Part shown: positions 15,709 to 21,672 of the stretch, one piece after another
How positions within the stretch are numbered: position 1 is the first letter of the stretch
How the letters are laid out: each line of letters begins with the position of its first letter
NCBI GenBank assembly: GCA_027071965.1
Contig: JALSYJ010000021.1
Coordinates: 1-21,672 of the forward strand
Origin: Robiginitomaculum sp.
Lineage (GTDB): Bacteria > Pseudomonadota > Alphaproteobacteria > Caulobacterales > Maricaulaceae
DNA length: 21,672 nt
Direction of reading: 5' to 3'
Program-made: the position numbers and the translations under genes
Notes under the pieces: model-generated
What the model was told of the DNA's origin: nothing
The model's input: only the letters and a program-made list of their open reading frames with translations
The model's database searches: none

Positions 15709-16305
15709 ATGATTGACGATGAGGTAAAGGCAAATAATGCCCGTGTGAACACAGTGGTGGAGAGACCGGAAGAAGTTATCACATCACCAGAGGACTATTA
15801 CGCATTACGCAAGAGGTGGGCTAAAGAGCCTGCCATACCCAAGCTGGTTCGCAGTGCTGATGCGCCTTCTATTATGGATGGGGAGCAGAACATAAAACTC
15901 CTGCTAAGTGGTGAAGAAAGCGGCGGGCGTTTCATGGTTTCTCTAATATCACTGGATCCGGACACCGGCCCTCCTCCACATCATCAACCCAATGAAGACG
16001 AAATGTTCTTTGTCGTTTCAGGTCATGTTGAAATTACCATTGGAGACGAAACCCAAATAGTCGGGCCGGGGGATTTTGCATATGCTCCGCCCAATACAAC
16101 TCATTCATTTCACGCAACCGGCGGAAAAGGAGCAGTTCTGTTTTCACTCAACAGCCCCGGCGGGCATGAGCGTGGATTTGAATACATTACAGGAATGGTG
16201 AAAAACGGTCATCCCATTGAAGAGGCCATGGCTGGTCTGATCAATTATGACTTTGTCATCAATGACCTGCACAACGAAGAAGATAACAAGAAGATCGGCG
16301 TTTGA
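15709..16305 (+). CDS. cupin-domain protein with variant metal site
   Basis: This 198-residue protein has one cupin barrel. Motif 1 is PPPHHQPNEDEMFFVVSG (residues 88-105) and motif 2 is GPGDFAYAPPNTTHSF (119-134). In the standard pattern H-x-H-x4-E the residues here are His91, Gln93 and Glu98, with His132 as the last ligand, so the second His is replaced by Gln (an extra His92 sits between). Related cupins include quercetinase-type dioxygenases and isomerases, so an oxygenase acting on a phenolic or diketone is possible, but the changed site makes function uncertain. ATG at 15709 follows AGGAG by eight bases; a GTG three bases earlier is the alternative. It lies 26 bp after the FAA-hydrolase gene. 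Confidence 0.85.
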   Translation: MIDDEVKANNARVNTVVERPEEVITSPEDYYALRKRWAKEPAIPKLVRSADAPSIMDGEQNIKLLLSGEESGGRFMVSLISLDPDTGPPPHHQPNEDEMFFVVSGHVEITIGDETQIVGPGDFAYAPPNTTHSFHATGGKGAVLFSLNSPGGHERGFEYITGMVKNGHPIEEAMAGLINYDFVINDLHNEEDNKKIGV

Positions 16306-16351
16306 CATAGCCGACACTATTTAATCAGCTCTTTAATATTAGGGGAAAAAA

Positions 16352-18703
16352 ATGAGCTATGGCAATACGCAAGGAAAGACCTTGCTAAGAAAGATGTTAA
16401 TAACGACTGCGATAGTCTCAGTTATCGCGCCCAGCAGCGTATGGGCCCAGGATCAGAACGACGAAGAACGGCGATCCATGGTATTGGATGAAATTGTGGT
16501 GACTGCGCAAAAACGCTCGGAAAACATAACTGATGTTCCTATTTCCGTTACTTCAGTTTCCGCAGAAACCATTGCAGATCGCGGGATAACCGATACTGCC
16601 GAACTGGCAAAGGTTGTTCCAGGTTTTGTCTATCAATCTTCAACATTTGGCTCGCCTATATATTACATTAGAGGTGTTGGATTTGCCGAAATAACACAAG
16701 CCATAAGCCCAGCCGTCAGCGTATATGTAGATCAGGCGCCATTACCGTTTTCGGTTATGGCACGAGGAGCAGTGCTAGATCTACAGGCAGTTGAGGCACT
16801 AAAAGGCCCGCAGGGAACCTTGTTTGGGCAAAACTCCACCGGCGGTGCCATCAACTATATAGCAGCAAAGCCTACCGAAGAGTTTTCGGCGGGTGCCGAG
16901 TTAAGCTTTGGGCGCTTTAATGACCTGAAAATGGGAGGCTTCTTAAGCGGTGCACTAAGCGATACTGTAAAAGCAAGGGCTGCCATTCGCCGTGAAAGCC
17001 GGGGTAATTGGCAACAAAGCTCCAGCCGTAATGACGAATTAGGCGAACGTGACTTTCTTACTGGACGTATACTGCTTGATTGGGAACCAACGAGCGATGT
17101 GCGGTTTTCCCTTAATGTGAACGGGTGGCAGGACAAATCTGATACCCAGGCCAACCAGTTCATTGGCTATCGGTTTCTGGTGCCCTGCCCCGGGCCAGGC
17201 AGACAAGCAGCATGTGATGCGTTGGCCGCCCAGCCCATATCTCCTGCAGAAGCAAGAGCTGCAGATTGGGATCCGGGCCGAAGTTTTGCGGTTGATGATG
17301 ACTTTTATCAGATATCTCTACAGTCCGGGTGGGATATAAGCAATCAAGTCGAATTGATTTCGCAGACTTCCTATTCCAAATACAGCTCGCGGGCGCCGTT
17401 TGATACAGATGGCATGGCCTATACAGACCTGACGGTTCTTGGTGACATTGGAATTGAGAGCTTTAATCAGGAATTGCGGGCTGTTGGTGAACTTGACGGC
17501 GGTATCACATGGATGCTGGGTGCAAATTACCAAAAGTCAAACTCAAGCGAAGTGCAGCTAAGTATTTTAGGTTCAACCAATAGCGCTGGCTTTGACGGGC
17601 TTATTTCCCGCAATGCGCAAGATGTAAGCTCCAGCGCCGTTTTTGCCAGCTTTGAGCTCCCCATAAGTGAAAAGATAAAAATCCTGACCTCAGGCAGATA
17701 CACATCCGAAAATCGTGACTTTAGCGGCTGTGCGCAAGATGATGGCAATGGTGGCCTGTCTGGTTTGTTGGGGGTAATTTCAAATTTGCGCAATGGCCTG
17801 CCGCCAGTTCCACCAGTCTTTATTCCAGCAGGCGGTTGTGTCACGCTTAACTCGGCCACCAACCTCCCCATAGGAGGTTTGGTTAATCAGAACCTGTCAG
17901 AAGATAATTTTTCATGGCGAACCAGCCTTAATTACAAGCCAAGCGATGAGACACTGATTTACATAACCGCAAGCAAGGGCTATAAGTCCGGCTCTTTCCC
18001 GCTTGTGCCCGGTGTTTTTGATGATCAGTTCAAACCTGCTGTACAAGAGAGTGTTTTAGCCTATGAAATTGGTTTTAAAGGCAATCTTGCCGAAGAACGG
18101 GTACGCCTGAACAGTGCGTTGTATTATTATAATTATGACAACAAGCAGGTGCGTGGCTTTTTGAATGTTGGCTTTCCGTTTGGCAACGTTCCTGCACTTG
18201 TAAATGTTCCTGAATCACGAGCATGGGGCTTTGAGACTGAAATTACCGCCCTCGTAACAGAGGGCCTTACAGTCGGTGCCGCTGTCAATTATATTGATAC
18301 AAAAGTAACCAGGGACTTTAACACACCGGATCCGTTAGGTGATATTTACAACATTAACGGTGAAGCCTTTCCCATGGCACCCAAATGGCAGCTCAGTGCC
18401 GATATTGAGTATCGCTTCGCAATTGGGGAAAACCTGGACGCATTTATTGGAGCAAGTCCAAGTTATCGCTCGGCAACAAAAGCAGCATTTGGTACCAATC
18501 CGCTTCTTTCAGTAGATAGTTATACCTTGCTGGATTTACGGGCTGGCATTGAATCTTTTAATGGTAATTGGCGTGCCGAGATCTATGGCAACAATGTTAC
18601 TGATCAGTTTTACTGGACACAAATAACCAGAGAAATTGATGCCTTAACCAGAACTGTCGGCATGCCCGCAACCTACGGAATACGGCTTAGCTATAAGTAT
18701 TAA
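16352..18703 (+). CDS. TonB-dependent outer-membrane receptor
   Basis: This 783-residue outer-membrane barrel takes up a ligand using TonB energy. It has a signal peptide with hydrophobic core LITTAIVSVIAPSS and probable cleavage after SVWA (residue 32), a TonB-box region LDEIVVTAQKR (45-55), a plug domain (VPISVTSVSAETIADRG, then LFGQNSTGGAINYIAAKP) and a beta barrel ending in an aromatic-rich strand (GIRLSYKY). Cysteine pairs in two long loops (near CPGPGRQAAC and between CAQDDGNGG and GGC) may form extracellular disulfides. The start has AGGGG seven bases upstream. Receptors with this plug are common in alphaproteobacteria that use plant or algal compounds. In this operon it most likely imports the substrate of the surrounding enzymes; iron chelate uptake is less likely from context. 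Confidence 0.95.
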   Translation: MSYGNTQGKTLLRKMLITTAIVSVIAPSSVWAQDQNDEERRSMVLDEIVVTAQKRSENITDVPISVTSVSAETIADRGITDTAELAKVVPGFVYQSSTFGSPIYYIRGVGFAEITQAISPAVSVYVDQAPLPFSVMARGAVLDLQAVEALKGPQGTLFGQNSTGGAINYIAAKPTEEFSAGAELSFGRFNDLKMGGFLSGALSDTVKARAAIRRESRGNWQQSSSRNDELGERDFLTGRILLDWEPTSDVRFSLNVNGWQDKSDTQANQFIGYRFLVPCPGPGRQAACDALAAQPISPAEARAADWDPGRSFAVDDDFYQISLQSGWDISNQVELISQTSYSKYSSRAPFDTDGMAYTDLTVLGDIGIESFNQELRAVGELDGGITWMLGANYQKSNSSEVQLSILGSTNSAGFDGLISRNAQDVSSSAVFASFELPISEKIKILTSGRYTSENRDFSGCAQDDGNGGLSGLLGVISNLRNGLPPVPPVFIPAGGCVTLNSATNLPIGGLVNQNLSEDNFSWRTSLNYKPSDETLIYITASKGYKSGSFPLVPGVFDDQFKPAVQESVLAYEIGFKGNLAEERVRLNSALYYYNYDNKQVRGFLNVGFPFGNVPALVNVPESRAWGFETEITALVTEGLTVGAAVNYIDTKVTRDFNTPDPLGDIYNINGEAFPMAPKWQLSADIEYRFAIGENLDAFIGASPSYRSATKAAFGTNPLLSVDSYTLLDLRAGIESFNGNWRAEIYGNNVTDQFYWTQITREIDALTRTVGMPATYGIRLSYKY

Positions 18704-18745
18704 CAACACGTGCAGGGCTTTGCCCCGTTAACATGGGACACGATT

Positions 18746-19036
18746 ATGACGGTACGACATATGGTTTGGCTAAAGGCGCCTGAAGGCGTCTCAGAGGCTG
18801 AAATGGAAGACCTGCTATGCAGGGTCAGACAAATGCAAAGCATACCGTCTGTTCTTGAAATTGTTGCTGGCAAAAATTTCAAAGACACCGATCATGGTTA
18901 TGATTACGGAGTTATTATGACCTATGCGGATAAAGCCGGACAACGTCGTTATATTGAACATCCTGATCATCAAAGGATGCGCGACGAAATCAAAGCAATG
19001 GGTATTGGCATAATGGGGTTGGATTTTGAGCATTAA
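18746..19036 (+). CDS. stress-responsive alpha/beta-barrel (Dabb) domain protein
   Basis: This small 96-residue protein has the Dabb fold, a dimeric ferredoxin-like barrel. Recognisable marks are the opening MTVRHMVWLKAPEGVSEAEM, the middle IPSVLEIVAGKNF and the block YIEHPDHQRMRDEIKAMG, with conserved His residues near the start (RHMV) and in HPDH. The family includes plant stress proteins and the polyketide cyclase of olivetolic acid biosynthesis, but most bacterial members have no known reaction. ATG at 18746 is chosen because it gives the family N-terminus and GGGA precedes it by about eight bases; starting upstream at 18710 adds residues with no match. It follows the receptor gene by 42 bp and overlaps the next gene, so it probably binds or isomerises a pathway intermediate. 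Confidence 0.8.
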   Translation: MTVRHMVWLKAPEGVSEAEMEDLLCRVRQMQSIPSVLEIVAGKNFKDTDHGYDYGVIMTYADKAGQRRYIEHPDHQRMRDEIKAMGIGIMGLDFEH

Positions 19037-20570
19037 TGCCTCTGAAATGGCGAACAACCCGGCTTTTTGGCTGGAGTCTGTTGCCAGATCCGACCCCGAA
19101 CGGCCCCTGTTGCAAGTACCTGATGAAACAAGTTACAGCTATGGTGACGTGGCCTGTATTTCCGGGCAATTTGCGACATATCTTGCCAAATGCGGCATCC
19201 GTATGGGTGACAGGGTGGCGGTGCAGGTAGATAAGTCGCCACACAGCCTTATTTTATGTCTGGCCTGTATTCGCCTTGGGGCAATTTATGTTCCACTAAA
19301 TACAGCATATTCCAAAGCCGAACTGGAATATTTTATCAATGACTGCGCCCCACAGGCGTTGGTTTGCCGTCCGAACAGGTTGGATGAAATAAAACCAATT
19401 GCAAAAAAATTCAATGTACCCAACTTGCTATCATTGGGCGTTAATGCCGAAGGAACATTGATCGACGAAGCCGCGCACTGCTCATCAGATAAATTTTTAG
19501 CTTTTGATGGAAAACCATCCGAGGTGGCAGCCCTGCTTTATACATCCGGGACAACAGGGCGCTCAAAAGGAGCAATGATTACCCGCGGTGCATTGGCACA
19601 TTGCGCAAAAACACTTTCAGATACATGGCATTTTACACAAGATGATATTTTACTGCATGCCTTGCCCATATTCCACGGTCACGGCCTATTCATTGCAGCA
19701 AACACAGTTCTTTATGCAGGCGCACGAATGATTTTCATGAAACGATTTGACACTGATGAGGTCGTTCGCCTGTTGCCTAATGCTAGTGTATTTATGGGAG
19801 TGCCAACCATGTATATGCGGCTGTTAAAGCATGCCGGTTTTTCCAAAACAGTATGCAATAAGCTGCGACTGGCAATTTCTGGCTCTGCGCCAATCACGCT
19901 TGAAACCCTGGAAGGATTTAAGGAAATATCCGGCTGCACCATATTAGAGCGTTATGGACTTACTGAAACCCTTATAGTAACTGCCAACCCTTATAATGGC
20001 ACAGCTATACAAGGCTCCGTAGGCCTGCCTGTACATGAGGTTGAGGTACGCCTTGCCGATATTAAAACCGGCAAAATTATCGGCAGTATTGATCAGGTCG
20101 GCACCATAGAGGTGCGCGGCCCCGGTCTATTCAAAGGATATTGGAAAAACCCGAAAAAAACTGCAGAGGACATGTGTAAGGACGGCTATTTCAAAACTGG
20201 GGATCTGGGACGATTTGATGAAAATGGCTATCTTTATATTGTTGGCCGCGACAAGGATATGATCATTACCGGTGGTTACAATGTCTACCCAAAGGAAGTT
20301 GAAATCAAAATAGATGAACTGCCGTTTGTGGACGAAAGCGCTGTTATTGGTCTGCCACATCCGGATTTTGGCGAAGCTGTCACCGCCATTATCGTGACCA
20401 ACACGCCAGAGCATCCAAATGAATCAGAAATTATCGATGAATTGAAAAAAAGCTTTACCAAATACAAATGCCCAAAAAGAATAATTTTTATGGAAACCCT
20501 GCCGCGTAATGCTATGGGTAAGGTGCAAAAGAACCAATTGCGACAAGACCACAAGAATTTGTACCAATAG
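19026..20570 (+). CDS. MatB/ACSF3-like acyl-CoA synthetase (malonyl-CoA synthetase type)
   Basis: This AMP-forming acid:CoA ligase of about 514 residues (ATP + acid + CoA to acyl-CoA + AMP + PPi) carries the P-loop YTSGTTGRSKG (172-182), ERYGLTET (308-315), GYFKTGDLGRFDENGYLYIV and DMIITGGYNVYPKEVE, plus the C-terminal catalytic Lys499 (in AMGKVQKNQLR). Overall it is closest to malonyl-CoA synthetases of the MatB type (LHALPIFHGHGLF, VFMGVPTMYMRLL, LRLAISGSAP). Where many MatB proteins have HTHGL and RYGMTE it has HGHGL (Gly218) and RYGLTE (Leu312). Start: TTG at 19026 has GGGG seven bases upstream and overlaps the previous stop; ATG at 19047 is an alternative without a ribosome binding site. 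It is followed by a decarboxylase-like crotonase gene, which fits a malonate-type substrate. Confidence 0.88.
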   Translation: MSINASEMANNPAFWLESVARSDPERPLLQVPDETSYSYGDVACISGQFATYLAKCGIRMGDRVAVQVDKSPHSLILCLACIRLGAIYVPLNTAYSKAELEYFINDCAPQALVCRPNRLDEIKPIAKKFNVPNLLSLGVNAEGTLIDEAAHCSSDKFLAFDGKPSEVAALLYTSGTTGRSKGAMITRGALAHCAKTLSDTWHFTQDDILLHALPIFHGHGLFIAANTVLYAGARMIFMKRFDTDEVVRLLPNASVFMGVPTMYMRLLKHAGFSKTVCNKLRLAISGSAPITLETLEGFKEISGCTILERYGLTETLIVTANPYNGTAIQGSVGLPVHEVEVRLADIKTGKIIGSIDQVGTIEVRGPGLFKGYWKNPKKTAEDMCKDGYFKTGDLGRFDENGYLYIVGRDKDMIITGGYNVYPKEVEIKIDELPFVDESAVIGLPHPDFGEAVTAIIVTNTPEHPNESEIIDELKKSFTKYKCPKRIIFMETLPRNAMGKVQKNQLRQDHKNLYQ

Positions 20571-20596
20571 GTCAACGTCAATACAAAGAAGCGCTG

Positions 20597-21379
20597 ATGA
20601 ATTACGTGCGTACAGAAATTGCAAACAGGATTGGCACTATTACCATGTGCCGAGACCAAAAAATGAACGCATTAAATGATTTATTCATTGATGAAATCAT
20701 CGCATCTTTTAGCTCAATACAAAATCAGCAAGAAGTCCGGGTGATCATTCTTCGAGCGCAAAAAGGCGCAAAAATCTGGTCAGCAGGAAGAGATATCAAA
20801 AGCCTGCCCACAGAAGCCAAAGACATAGAAGGCTGGGATACAAAACTGCTGGCTCTTGGTAATGCCATCCGTAACTGCCCATTACCTGTTATTGCCATGA
20901 TTGAAGGCAATGTCTGGGGTCTGGCTTGTGAAATGGCTTTTTCGTGTGACATAATCGTTGCCACCCCTAAAGCCAGCTTTGCCATCACCCCGGCTAAACT
21001 CGGCGTGCCTTATACCATAAGCGGTTTGCAAACTGTGATCGAACGTCTCGGCCCGAATCTGGCCAGGGAAATGCTGTTTTGCGCAACTGGGTTTGATGCA
21101 AAGCGATTATGTAGTCACGGGATTATCAATCATGTCATTGCACCTGAGAAAATTGAAAAATTTGCACAAGACATGGCTTTGAACATCACAAGCTTGGCAC
21201 CACTTAGTGTTGCAGCACTCAAACAGCAAATAGCAGACATTTCCAAAGCATCTTCTGTATCAAAATTTGCCGCATCCAGCAGTAAAAAGCGGGCTGTTCA
21301 TTTACTCAGCTCTGCCGACTATAAAGAAGGCATTTCCGCCATAAAACAAAAGCGCAGGCCAGACTTTCAAGGCAAATAA
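20597..21379 (+). CDS. crotonase-fold protein of the methylmalonyl-CoA decarboxylase (ScpB) type
   Basis: This 260-residue crotonase superfamily protein is clearly most like E. coli ScpB (YgfG), which decarboxylates methylmalonyl-CoA. The similarity runs from MNALNDLFIDEII through ILRAQKGAKIWSAGRDI, MIEGNVWGLACEM and TPAKLGVPYTISGL to KRAVHLLSSADYKEG and KRRPDF. Tyr139 aligns with the active-site Tyr140 of the E. coli enzyme. His66 of that enzyme is Arg65 here, and Gly110 is Leu109. The protein is thus either a decarboxylase with an altered pocket or a sibling hydratase. The start ATG at 20597 has only a weak AGAAG before it. It is last in the operon, 26 bp after the MatB-like gene; together they suggest activation and then decarboxylation of a malonate derivative. 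Confidence 0.85.
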   Translation: MNYVRTEIANRIGTITMCRDQKMNALNDLFIDEIIASFSSIQNQQEVRVIILRAQKGAKIWSAGRDIKSLPTEAKDIEGWDTKLLALGNAIRNCPLPVIAMIEGNVWGLACEMAFSCDIIVATPKASFAITPAKLGVPYTISGLQTVIERLGPNLAREMLFCATGFDAKRLCSHGIINHVIAPEKIEKFAQDMALNITSLAPLSVAALKQQIADISKASSVSKFAASSSKKRAVHLLSSADYKEGISAIKQKRRPDFQGK

Positions 21380-21415
21380 GTTCTGACCCTAAAACTTGGT
21401 TTTCCTTTTACAAAA

Positions 21416-21672
21416 TCACTCCACCCTTTTACCATCAGCGTCCCAGATTTCGATCAGGCCAAGACCGACGGCTTCGACCTGCGGGCGGATTTTTGCCAAA
21501 TCACCAACCAATATCCACACCAGAGCATCGGGGCGCACCTGTTTGCTTTGGGCGTTCACAGTGTCGGTATTAATTGCCTGATATTGCTCTTTTAGGGTGG
21601 TCGGATAATTTAAGGGCCGCCCAAAACGCTCGCTATCCATTAACGACCCCAGCACTGCATCAGCGGTTTCAT
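21416..21672 (-). CDS. M16-family zinc peptidase, 3' end only
   Basis: About 84 C-terminal residues of a pitrilysin/insulinase-family (M16) protein lie at the right edge; the 5' part is outside the window. ADAVLGSLMDSERFGRPLNY, the block VRPDALVWILVGDLAKIRP and the ending LGLIEIWDADGKRVE are typical of the second half of bacterial M16 zinc-peptidase-like proteins, usually periplasmic or envelope-associated. The catalytic HxxEH motif would be in the missing N-terminal half. It converges on the crotonase gene with 36 bp between the stops. The codon use looks GC-richer than that of the island genes. The second copy of the 16-bp direct repeat encodes IWDAD six residues before its end. Confidence 0.88.
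   Translation of the reverse strand, partial: ETADAVLGSLMDSERFGRPLNYPTTLKEQYQAINTDTVNAQSKQVRPDALVWILVGDLAKIRPQVEAVGLGLIEIWDADGKRVE
21433..21448. repeat. right copy of 16-bp direct repeat bracketing the island
   Basis: This is the exact partner of the repeat at 802-817, in the same orientation, lying in the last codons of the M16 peptidase gene. Integrative elements often recombine at the 3' end of a gene, but no integrase gene is visible in the window. Confidence 0.7.

Noticed and set aside
18712..18725. GGGC/GCCC hairpin after the receptor gene
   Set aside because: Stem of four pairs without a T-run, and the next gene starts close by; termination here is unlikely.
21391..21403. AAAAC/GTTTT hairpin between the crotonase and M16 genes
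   Set aside because: Only five mostly A-T pairs around a 3-base loop; the following T-rich stretch is interrupted. Too weak to call a terminator.
1..21672. tRNA, rRNA, CRISPR arrays, insertion sequences, integrase genes
   Set aside because: No cloverleaf, repeat-spacer pattern, transposase or recombinase motif was found on either strand, so the 16-bp repeat has no partner enzyme in this window.

Overview
The window looks like a piece of an alphaproteobacterial chromosome carrying a catabolic gene island of about 20 kb. The TonB-dependent receptor has a plug start typical of Sphingomonadales, Caulobacterales, Kordiimonadales and similar groups, and the flanking genes (a class I/II aminotransferase and an M16 peptidase) are ordinary housekeeping genes. 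The genus cannot be named from sequence alone. Two sampled flank stretches look GC-richer (about 57% in one hand-counted 60-base line on each side) than one sampled island line (about 45%).

Layout. 1-301 is the 3' end of an aminotransferase gene. 338-787 (minus) encodes a small Sel1-repeat/TonB-C-domain protein that seems to have lost its 5' end. At 841-1500 (minus) lies a TetR regulator, divergent from a six-gene plus-strand operon (1727-10928). The operon encodes an AtuA-family protein, a biotin-dependent acyl-CoA carboxylase (beta 3626-5257, alpha 6097-8106), an AtuE/LiuC-type enoyl-CoA hydratase, a TIGR03084-type protein and a FadH-like 2,4-dienoyl-CoA reductase. A perfect 18-bp palindrome (1697-1714) sits just downstream of a promoter-like sequence and is the obvious TetR operator. 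This set resembles the acyclic terpene utilisation (atu) pathway of Pseudomonas, in which 3-methyl-branched enoyl-CoAs are carboxylated and hydrated.

The middle holds a minus-strand operon (14383-10921): a GntR/FCD regulator, a class A FAD aromatic hydroxylase with a C-terminal thioredoxin-like region, and an unrecognised 10-TM membrane protein. It meets the first operon tail to tail with an 8-bp overlap of coding ends. Across an AT-rich divergent control region (14384-14830) starts a second plus-strand operon (14831-21379): FAA-family hydrolase, cupin, TonB-dependent receptor, Dabb-domain protein, MatB-like acyl-CoA synthetase and an ScpB-like crotonase related to methylmalonyl-CoA decarboxylase. 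The window ends in the 3' end of an M16 peptidase gene (minus).

Reading together (inference). A receptor takes up a compound; a flavin monooxygenase, cupin and FAA hydrolase would oxidise and cleave a ring or 1,3-diketone; MatB/ScpB-like enzymes would activate and decarboxylate a malonate-type fragment; the atu-like operon would degrade a branched isoprenoid chain. A substrate with both a ring and a prenyl chain (a meroterpenoid) would explain the combination, but this is a hypothesis. A 16-bp exact direct repeat (802-817 and 21433-21448), in the same reading frame at both ends, brackets the whole island and may record how it arrived.
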